From Ustulina deusta (lineage: Eukaryota > Ascomycota > Sordariomycetes > Xylariales > Xylariaceae): a stretch of 64,000 bases of DNA. A program made the position numbers and the translations under genes. The notes under the pieces are model-generated. The model was not told the DNA's origin. It did not search any database and saw only the letters and a list, made by a program, of their open reading frames with translations. Numbering within the stretch: the stretch's first letter is position 1; each line of letters starts with the position of its first letter. Location: positions 1,798,001-1,862,000 of the forward strand of contig JAJNNX010000004.1 of the NCBI GenBank assembly GCA_023159155.1, in the 5' to 3' direction. Positions 49,301 to 58,855 of the stretch are shown in pieces.

Positions 49301-50177
49301 ATACTAATAAAAACAATATTAATAAATATACTAGTGTAGTAGCCGTATGCCCTAAAATAAAATAAACAAAAATAGCGTATATAGGCCGAAATACTGTTTT
49401 TACTATATATATAGAAGAATTTCAAAGTATTAATATAGTACTACAAATAGTACGAAAAGACCGGCACCAAAGATCTAGGAGGGAAAAGGCCATTATATAA
49501 TATATATAAACAACCAGGCGGCTATTAGGTTATTAGCTATACCAGTAAGGAAATTAAGAGTATACCTCCTAAAAAAAATCATATAACAGATCTAAAACTT
49601 CTAAAAAGACGGCCTACCTATAAAAATCTAATAGATCCCGGCTTATAAGAGCATTTTAAAAAAAAAAAAAGCTAACTAAGCAGCTAAAAAAGCTACTAGA
49701 TAAAAAAAAAATAGTACCTAAAGCTAAAAAATAAAACAACTAAAAAAGCTATTCTTGCTTAAAATAACTCTAAAAACATAAAACTATAAAAAAACTAAAA
49801 AATACTAGGAAATAAGCTAGCAGATTAAAACCAAAAATAGAACTATATTTTATTATATATTTAAGCTAATATAAAAAATATTTAAGCTTTATAAAAATTT
49901 TAGCAAGCAATATAATATAATCTTAGTCTAACTATATATAAAAAAAATTAACTTTTAAGATTTTTTTTTTAAACGTAAAGTTCTAAATATTATAAATCTA
50001 AAATATAGCTATAGCAAAAAATAATAAATAATACTTTATATACTATTCTAGTATTAATAATTTAAAGATTTCTAGAACTAGGAACTAGGCTATATACTAA
50101 AACAAAAAAACTTTCGGGCAGTTTTAAACAAACGCAAAATAGCTATTAAAACTATTAAATTTATAAAATAAATATAA
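46400..50177 (+). pseudogene. LINE ORF2: endonuclease, RT, RNase H
   Basis: The endonuclease end LDHFLIAI (SDH-P-type motif) lies near 47070. RT shows LFLLDIFRAFDNV near 48150 and GYINNAAILA at 48421-48450, where a working enzyme has GYIDDAAILA, then PKLIYKYLGVTINIKL near 48640. RNase H is clear at about 49290-49450 (LLIYTNKNNINKYTSVVAVC and YIEEFQSINIVLQI), and its first catalytic Asp is also Asn. The C-terminal Cys/His-rich end near 49960-50100 matches the less damaged minus-strand fragment at 44161-44400. All changes I could place are C-to-T or G-to-A. Confidence 0.85.
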
Positions 50178-50541
50178 ATCCTAAAATAATTTAAGATTAA
50201 AAAATAAACAAACAAAGCTTAACACTAAATAAAAACTAAAAATAAGCAATATATAAAACCAAAAATATAAACTTTAAAAATAGACTAGAATTATTTATAT
50301 ATTAGTATAAAACTACTATTTATATATAGTAGTAACTAGACATAAAAAAAGGTTAAAAATATAAAGGTAAAAGTTAGGGCTAGCTAGTTATAGTTTGAAT
50401 TTTTAAAATATAGCAAAGTAAGGCGGCACGGATCAACGTCCGGGCTGTGTTGGCTAGTTAACTGGCTTTGCCAGCCGGGCATAGCTGCAGATAAAAGAGC
50501 AACTAAAACTAAATAGGAATTAATCAATTAATTAATCAATT

Positions 50542-51299
50542 CCCAAGATAACAATATAATGGAGAGAATACGGGGTAGAAAGGAAGGGTCCATACCTTTA
50601 GGAACTAAAGAAAAAACTATAGTAAAGCTTAGATTGATCTTATATATTAGCTAAATATAAGTATAGAAATAGGGAAAGAAATAAAAAGTAAAAAAGACAG
50701 ACCGGTTAGTTATGTTTTGATTTTTCCTAATATAGCAAAGTGGGCTTACTAGATTAAAATATAGGAAGTAGTAGCGCTATTTTTAAAACTGGCCTTAGAA
50801 GCAAGTTTTTTTTAGTTTAATTTAGCTATATATAAATAAACTTGTCTAGACTTTAGCAATAGTTATTATATTTGTTATTTGTAATGATTTTTTTTGGAAA
50901 CAGTAGTATTAAATATTATTTTAGTTCGAAAACTTATTTAGCATAAAAAATAATAGTATTAGTCCTTAAAAAAAGTTATGTTTTAGGGATACATATATAA
51001 ATACAAGCAAGTTAAATAGAAATTAGGTATGAAATAATACTATAATATAGTATGGTTAGCTAGTAGTAGAAAAGTCAAGTGATTATAAGAAGTAATAGCA
51101 AATAGGTAAGATACTAAACCTGCCTTACGTTGGTTTTCTATAAAGTTATTTATTAGTGCAGCTTGTTTAGGGCCAAATATTATAAAATTGCTTATTTTTA
51201 TAACATAATGTTATTCTAAAATATTTGTTTTTAAATAAGCATTATTATTTATAGTAAATAATTTATTCTATTTGCAAAAAATCTAATATTTATGCTTTA
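50542..51299. other. RIP-affected DNA with a weak LINE-leader copy
   Basis: Moderately degraded. Positions 50980-51150 resemble the dispersed repeat at 5400-5720 (TTTAGGGATACATATA, then ACTAAACCTGCC). No gene can be read. Confidence 0.4.
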
Positions 51300-52320
51300 T
51301 ATGTTAGAAACAAACGTAGCAAGTACTATTATATAAGCAGCAGTCATTACTATTATTTTTAAATTAAAAACCTTTAATATGACTATCATAATAAAGGCAA
51401 ACATCAGGATAAAGAGCAAAAAAATTATAATCTAAGTGTTAGATATAAAGGATATAATCTTATTCAGTATATTGACTGAAGGGGGTTCCAATGACGGACC
51501 TATGTTAGGATGACAGGGGTCCCCATACAATTCTGCTTACAGACGCGGCCACTACTATATAACACCTAGACGAACAGATGAATGGATATAACAGATTCAA
51601 CCCAATTGCATGCCATCGCTTATATCTAACACTAAGTGTCCTTAGATTGGTGCGGTAGGATAGCTAGTGGGACAATAAAAAAAACACCTGTGACAACCAT
51701 GGCGGTAGCACGCCCGACGACTTCTGCTATAGCGATGGTGTTTTGGTAGGACCACTGTAGGTACTTATGCAGCCAGCGTTGGGAGGGATCTGTACGGGTT
51801 CGAATGCCAGGGTCTGTCCTTAGAAGCCGCGTGTTGTGTTTTTCGTAAAGATTTAGGTCGGCGCGCATGCTTGATTGCTTTTCATCATCCAAAAGCGAAA
51901 GTCTTTATAGCTATGATATAGTTAAAAGTAATAAGAGCGTCATCTAGCAACGCATGTTATTAGTTGCGCTTTTAAACGGAACATATAATATTAGTACAGA
52001 CCATATTTTTTAAGCAGGCCGCGTAGTTTGAAGACCATTTCTTGTCTTACTGTCTTGTTTATTTCAGGTATTTCTATATCTCTTTTAGCGTTATCCTTAG
52101 CCCAGTCGATCTAAAGATGAGGGGTTAAGATCTAGAGTAAGACTAACCTGATTAAATGGTATGATCTAGTTCGGCGGTCTCGTCTTTAATAAAGCGGAGA
52201 TTCAGATGATGGGCGGTATTAAACCTGCGAAACCCGGCACTTTGCCAGTGCCTAACGAACTTTTGCTGCACATTTGTTGGAATAATGCGCCGCAGTTGGC
52301 ATATTGTCCAGACTGAACTA
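51300..52320 (-). pseudogene. DUF6594-type membrane protein gene, split by a solo LTR
   Basis: The minus strand reads RRFNTAHHLNLRFIKDE, then NAKRDIEIPEINKTV and KLRGLLKKY. A 58-bp intron (51944-52001, GTCTGT to TTGCTAG, with ACTAAT-type branch sequence) follows, then DALITFNYIIAIKTFA, a frameshift, and DDEKQSSMRADLNLYEKHN, WLHKYLQWSYQNT and the first membrane segment VTGVFFIVPLAIL. A solo LTR lies at 51437-51631. When it is removed with one CTAAG the frame continues through a TAG into a second membrane segment and MTAAYIIVLATFVSN. This order (N-terminal RRxN..H.LNL, C-terminal pair of membrane helices, AAYAAVLxxFVS) matches what I recall of DUF6594, a fungal family of unknown function. RIP-type stops make it dead. 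Confidence 0.72.
51437..51631 (+). repeat. Solo LTR, 195 bp, inserted in the DUF6594 gene
   Basis: The ends are perfect 12-bp inverted repeats, TGTTAGATATAA...TTATATCTAACA, with target duplication CTAAG (51432-51436 and 51632-51636). The 3' end CTTATATCTAACA is nearly the same as that of the neighbouring Copia LTRs, so it probably belongs to a related Copia family. It is base-balanced and little mutated. Confidence 0.9.
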
Positions 52321-52358
52321 TATATAGTAGTAGGCTATGATTCAAGTAATAGACCTTG

Positions 52359-52529
52359 TATCAGATTTGATGGGGTAAATTAGCTATCTTTTGGAACCCC
52401 GTTAGATGGATTTTCTATACATACCTAATTTATATAGCATGCAAAAAACTCTACAATAAAACATAGAACAAAAGAGATTAGTAATGATTATTAATACAAT
52501 TATTTAATTAGACTCGCTTATATCTAACA
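52359..52529 (+). repeat. 5' LTR of the Copia element
   Basis: 171 bp, aligned with the 3' LTR without gaps. By eye about 20 differences, all transitions. Begins TATCAGATTTGATGGGG, so its first G has been mutated. Confidence 0.93.
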
Positions 52530-53859
52530 ATTAAAAGTTTTATTTATAAAAATACTACCCCCCAAAGGCTAATATAAGCAACTAAGTAATATTATAGCTT
52601 TATTAATAATTAATAAAGCTTTATTAGCCAAGCCAGAAGATTACATACTCTAAAATAAAGTATTTATTATAAAAGTAGTATTTCTTAATTTATAAGAATA
52701 CTTTTAACTAAAAGAACAAACGCTATAAATACTATTACTAAAAATACCCAAATTTAAGGACTATCCCAAATATATAACTAACTAATTAATACATTTTTAA
52801 TCAACTATTATTTTTTAAAACAAAGAAATTAACTTAAATAACAAACCTATAAATATTTTCGAAATAATAAAAAATAGCAAAAAAGCTTACTAAGTTAACT
52901 AAAATTAATATATTACAATAAAAAAAAACTACAAAATCTACCGAAAACATATTACTAATTTTATAGCATAAATAATCAAAACTATTTTTTTAAACTATAT
53001 AAAAATTATTTTCTAACCTACTAATACTATTAACAAGTAATATAATAGACTTAAAAACTTTAGTTAATACTTAAAAGCAATATAATAACTATAAGCAAAA
53101 GCTTAATACTAATAATATATAAAAAAAATAAATAAGCTACTAAAAAACTTTAGCATATAGATAATACGTTAGGAGGCTATAGTTTTTATTGCCTTTAAAT
53201 ATAGAGTTATTAAACTAAATAATATTAATTACTTAATAATAGACTTAAAGATATGCCTCAGAAAGGTTTTTAAGAACTAGATTATTACTTTTTAGATAAT
53301 TAACTAATTAGTAATTTTTAACAATATATTAACTTATTAAAAAATAACAGCTAACTTAAGAAATAAGGCAAGTCGCTAAACAATTATATATTGGCTAAAT
53401 ATATATATTAATAAAAAGGCATTTTTAGTACTATATAATAGTAAAAGTGCTAGAAATGCTATAAATAATGCTAAAGAAATAAAAATATCCCTTAATAATT
53501 AATAAGTTTTTCTTTAAAGCAAAAGTAGAGGCTAAAGCCGAAATAGCTGCAGACCTTATAGTAATAAAAGCAATAAAAATAATAATAAACAACCTTATAT
53601 TAACTTACAAACTTATAGTTTAAGTGATTACGTTTATAAAAGCTATTTAGGTTTTTATTATATAATAAAATATTATTATCTTTTTTTAAAGTTAGCCCTA
53701 AATAATTTTTATTTTAGCTAAATTATTACTAAGCTAATATAAGCTAACTTTAATACTAATAAAAAACTAAAAAAACTTATTAATTATATATAAAAAGAAA
53801 AAAAAGCAAAAACTAACAAAAACAAATTATTTGCTTAATTAAAACAAATATTAATATAG

Positions 53860-56800
53860 TCCGCTTTTGCTATTAGCAAAGAGTTAGAAAGTAAAACTAT
53901 ATATAGACTAAAAAACTTAACTATTTTAGATTTTAGAACTACTTTATATATATTTAACAAAATTAATAAATTTAATAATTTACAAATAGTATTACTAAAA
54001 AACAAAATATATATAAGAGACAAAATTATATTTATATTTATATTTAGAAATATTAATATATATATTTAAAGGCCTAAAGGACTTATAATTATAAAATTAT
54101 ATAATATAGCTTATTGTTTAATAATAGCTTGTAACTTGGTATTACTTTAGGTATTTTTAAAACAAGGCCTATATTAGGATATAAAGCTAGTAATAATAGT
54201 ACTAAAACAATAAGATAGATTAATATTTTATTATTTTTAAGATTAAGACTATTAGTTTGTATTAGAATATTTATTATTTAATATAGAAAGGAGTACTTTT
54301 TATATATAAAAAAATAAACTGGCAGTAATGACTTTAAGGCCTATTTTGAAAGTTAATTTATATTAGTAATATTTTTGTTTAGGCTACTTAAGTATTAATG
54401 CCTTTTATTATATAGTGGTATAAACTAAAAAAATAAAGCTATAATAATTTTTAAAAAACAAAATATATATTTTAGACTGTAAGGCGTATACTATAGCAAA
54501 AATATAATAATAAATCAATAAATTATTTTAAAATTGCCTAATAAAGCTAGGAATATAGCTAGCTATGGACTTTTATAATTATAAAAAAAGTTATAATTTA
54601 GAAAACTTACTAATACTTATAATAGATCAATATTTTGGCTTTAGTTTTAACTACTATTTATATAATCAAAAGTTTTTAATACTAATTAAAGCTCTAAAAG
54701 ATTTAGTAAAATATTTATAAGCTTATTATAATATTACTATTTAAGTTTTTAAGTATAATAATAAGCTTTTAAAGCATAATAATTTTACTAAATATTTTAA
54801 ATAATAATATAATATAATCTTTAAATTATATGCTTTAAATATATAAAGTTAGAACAGTAGCGCTAAGCAGGCTAATAATATTATTAAATATAAAACCAGG
54901 GCTATAAGGACTGGGTCTAAACTACTTACTATTTTTTGGACTAATATTATAAAAACTGCTATATATTTATATAATCACATATTAAAGTAGATATACTAAT
55001 AGTAAAGCCTATATAAAAAGTTTTATGCTTATTTTTTTAACTAAAATAGTATTATAACCACTTACTATTAACCTAATTTATGCCATTTATATATATATAG
55101 TTATAAAACATATATAATAACTATAAAAACTAAACTAAAAAAAAAAAAATTTAATAAATTAAATCTTAAAGCTTAAATAAGCTATTTTATAAGTTATTAA
55201 TCTTTTAATATATATTATATATAGATTTTAGCGATTAATACTATTATATTTACTAGAAACGTTATATTTAATAAAAAAACCATATTTTTAAGCAATATTA
55301 ATAAGCTAAAAAATAATTTCTTTAAACAAAAAATTAATAAAATTATTTAGTTATTATTTAAAATAGATATTATTAAACCTAATTAGCTAAATAATACTTT
55401 AGAAGCTATAGCTAGTTAAAAACTAGAAAATATATATTTTATTAAAAGCAAAAATAATGTTATTATTATAAATATATTAAAAAATAAAAAAAACATAACT
55501 TATAAATACTTTATATTAAATAAAGCAATAAAGTTTGATTAACTTTATATAAATGCCTTTTTTTTATTATATTCTTTACTTTTTAAGTTACTATAACTAA
55601 AGGTTTTTTTTATAGCTATTATAAATAGTTTTTATTTTTAAAAACTCTAGAATATTATAATAAACTCTAATAGATTAAAGAGTATTACTATTAAAAACTT
55701 TAATTTGTAAAGATTTTGGAATATTATAACAGATTTTGTTAGATTTGAAGACTTTATTTTTTAGACCTGGAATATTGTAATAGAATTTAAAGATTATAGA
55801 ACTAAAGAAATAATATTAAAAAGTATTAAACTGCTACATATAAATTTTAATGCCCCGGCAAGTATATTTAGTACCTTTTTTTATATTACTATTGCTTTTT
55901 AAAAAAGCTACTAAAAGGTTATGTTTCTAAATAAACGCTTAAGCACTTTAAAAAGTTAAGATAGCATAGTAATAAGCAAGGTTACAAAAGCCAGATTATT
56001 AAAATAATTTACTAGCTATTTTATTAATAAAAAATTAAGTTATAATTAAAAAATCCTATATATATTAAATAAAAACAAAAAAAATTTTAAACAAAAGGTT
56101 GCTAAAAAATACAAAATCTATTAAAAAAATTTACTACTACTACTAAAGTTTTATAAAAACCTTAAATATTATTTAATAAATAAAAGGTTTAAAAGAGCTA
56201 AAAAAGATTATTTTAAAAGCTATTAAGAAATAAAATTATAGACTAAAGTTAATATTTATTTAACTAGAAGAAAGCTAACACTTGGATATATATAAGTATA
56301 TATATATAAATTCAATAAGTATAGCTATTATATAAAATATAAAGCATAGTTAGTAGTGCGAAGTGATTAGTAGCCTTAATTTAGCACTAAAACTATATAT
56401 ATATTAACTTTTGCTAAAAGGTTATTTAGAACCCTTATTATAATAACAGCTAAATTTGACCTTGAACTAAAGTAATATAATACTATTAATATATTTATTA
56501 ATATAAAGCTTAATAAAAAAATATATATAAAAATACTTTCTAGCTATTATAAGCTTTAGATTGTACTATAGTTTAATAAAGCTTTATATAGCTTAAAAGA
56601 ATTACTTTTGCTATAACAAAAAAAGCTTATATTAATACTTAAAAAAATAAAGTATTAAGCTATATTATATAAACTTTATTACTACGCTTATAACGGAGTA
56701 CTAATTTTTATATATATAAATAATATTATTTTTGTTTATAAAAAAGATCAAAAGCTTATTATTAAAAAAACTATTAAATAGCTTTAAACGGCTTACTAGT

Positions 56801-57650
56801 TAACTAGCAATAATAATTTGCAATAGTTCCTAAGCATTAAAATAATTAAAAATCATTAATAAAGATTAATCTAGTTGTTTTAAACTTTATATATTAAAAA
56901 AATCTCTAAGCTAAGAATTACTTATTTAATTCCTTTATTTACCCCAATAAAACAAGCCGAACTAATACCTTATAATAGCTTTGCTATAAAACAAAAAATA
57001 TACTCATACTAATAGAAAATTAGGTCAGTACTATATACTACTATAATTATTTAATTTAATATTGTATTTAGCACATTAAAACTTTTAAGATTTTTTGTTA
57101 ACTCTAGGCCTTAATATTATAACTTGGCAGATCGCCTGTTTAACTACTTTAAAAACATTTAATACTATTTACTTTAGTTTAAAAGCAGAAATAATCTTAA
57201 AATTACAAGCAATATATTATTTATAAATAATATACTAAATTAAAAAAGTTTATAAGCATATATAATCAAACTATTTAAAAAAATTATTAGGTAGCGTACT
57301 AACAAACAAAATATAATAACTACTTTAATAACCAAAGCAAAATTATTAATATTAGTACAAGCTACAAAAAAAGCTATATTTATAAGCTAACTAATTAAAA
57401 AACTAGGTATTACACTAAATACCTAACATATTACTATTTAGTATAACAATAAATAAACTATTAGGCTAGTTATAAAAAAAGTAACTATACTGCAAACTAA
57501 GCTTTATTATATAAATATTTATAACTATTAGCTATACTAAAAGGTTAAAAAAATATTTTAAAAATTGTTTATATAGCTATAAAAGATATAATTATAAACA
57601 GGCTTACAAAAACATTAAGTCCGGCAAAATAGAGTAATTTTTTAGACTAA
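53860..57650 (+). pseudogene. Copia pol: protease, integrase, RT, RNase H
   Basis: Protease TILDFRTTLYIFNKIN (active LDSGTT has become LDFRTT) lies near 53925. Integrase core pieces MDFYNYKKSYNLENLLILII and SSAKQANNIIKYKTRAIRTG occupy about 54565-54930. RT has KALYGL-type sequence near 56580 and Y..NNIIFVYKKDQKL near 56710, with the catalytic YVDD changed to NN. RNase H tail pieces TKAELLALAQATKEAIFISRL-type and ELGITLDTQHITI are near 57330-57430, and a 3' end with ALSPAK is near 57615. The stops in between are RIP type throughout. Confidence 0.9.
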
Positions 57651-58136
57651 TTAAAGGTATATAGTACCTATAAATATTATTAAAATAAAAAATCAAAGAA
57701 CAAAAATATAAAAGATTTAGAAGCTCTAGAAAACTTATTTATAAAAAGTGAATCAAACTATTTGGAAGTCTTATAGCCCTAATTAAGCAAACAGCACTCA
57801 ATTGGCTAAAATTAGCTAAAATAGCTAGATTAGCTTAAATTAAACCAAATTGTTTAAATCCAAAAAGATTTTAGTAATAATATACTACTAATTAATTAGA
57901 TTATATAATTTTCTACTACACTAACAAGCTTATATATACTATAACACTACAACCACTATTATATAGGAGATAAGAAAGGCACTATAGGCTTTAATAGTAT
58001 AATAGCAAGCATAGTAGTTAATAGTTTATTATGCTATAGATCCTAGTTCAAGTCCGGGCTAAGGCGTTATTTTTAGCATTTTTATTAATAATATTGTGTA
58101 TAAAAAAGGCTTATATAAGCCGTTTCTAAAAAGGTA

Positions 58137-58307
58137 TGTTAGATTTAATAGGGTAAATTAGCTATTTTTTAGAACCTTGTTAGATAGATTCTCTATACAC
58201 ACCTAATTTATATGGCATGCAGAAAACTCTGCAATAGAACATAGAACAGAAGAGATCAGTGATGATTATTAATATAATTATTTAATTGGACTCGCTTATA
58301 TCTGACA
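58137..58307 (+). repeat. 3' LTR of the Copia element
   Basis: Begins TGTTAGATTTAATAGGG and ends TATATCTGACA, followed by CCTTG. It keeps the terminal GACA that the 5' copy lost. Confidence 0.93.
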
Positions 58308-58312
58308 CCTTG

Positions 58313-58855
58313 CTTCGGATCTTGCTTTGAAATGATTTGGGCATCATTATATATACCTAGAATGAAGAGGATATAACGCTGCAATTTAAGGTCACACACT
58401 ACTCTATATGTACAACATAACGCGCAGACTAAGTGATATGCGGCCCGCCTTGTAGAAAAAAGAGGTAGAAGTCAATCGCCTCCTACAACCGCGCACTGTC
58501 GAGATCTATAGAGGGGCAGTGTGCTATTGCCTCGCGCATGTGGACGGACCTTTTCTTCGTATCATTTCAATTAGCCGAGAGTACTTGTCCCTGTTAACGG
58601 CCTGGCAGCGCTTTTCACGGGCAGCGCGTGCTAGGAAATAATGATGGTGAGCCAGGGCAACCAAAACCGGCAAGACTGGGGTGTTTGCATGAGTTGGGGT
58701 AGCTTGCACTATCGCGTAGTTCAATCTTAGCCGGTACCGTCTCCCCTGCAAAATTGCCTGTGAGTGTAGCATGCTCATCACGAGGTGATGCTATTCTGAA
58801 ATATATGTGTACTTTCTCCTAAGATAGCATTCTAACTTATTGTAACCAGCTACTT
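58313..58855. other. Base-balanced flank downstream of the TPR-CHAT gene
   Basis: Normal composition. An 85-codon minus-strand ORF (58524-58781) is open 75 bp past the CHAT stop but matches nothing I know, and may be chance or 3' UTR. This DNA was continuous with 52300-52358 before the Copia insertion. Confidence 0.4.

Larger units (their letters stand above)
44560..50541 (+). mobile_element. Tad/I-type LINE with ORF1, ORF2 and RNase H, RIP-inactivated
   Basis: Plus-strand non-LTR retrotransposon. ORF1 carries a CCHC zinc knuckle. ORF2 carries an endonuclease, reverse transcriptase, RNase H and a Cys-rich C-terminus, the layout of Tad- and I-like fungal LINEs, which integrate by target-primed reverse transcription. 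The 3' UTR ends at about 50517, followed by a tail of AATT/AATC units to 50541. The 5' end is not sharp; 34075-34990 preserves more of the leader, so this copy is probably 5'-truncated. RIP is strong from about 44830 onward, while 44500-44830 is milder. Confidence 0.88.
52359..58307 (+). mobile_element. Complete Ty1/Copia element, RIP-inactivated
   Basis: 171-bp LTRs lie at 52359-52529 and 58137-58307, with target duplication CCTTG (52354-52358 and 58308-58312). The ancestral ends were TGTCAGAT...ATCTGACA; each LTR has lost a different base of them by a transition. The interior reads in the order gag, protease, integrase, reverse transcriptase, RNase H, which is the Copia order. Total length is 5949 bp. 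It inserted between the DUF6594 gene and the TPR-CHAT gene, in DNA that was still normal. The priming site cannot be recognised. Confidence 0.95.

Noticed and set aside
43790..50541. Large inverted repeat (43800-44380 with 49960-50541) as TIRs of one DNA transposon
   Set aside because: Both arms encode the same LINE ORF2 C-terminus and 3' UTR. They are two LINE 3' ends in opposite orientation.
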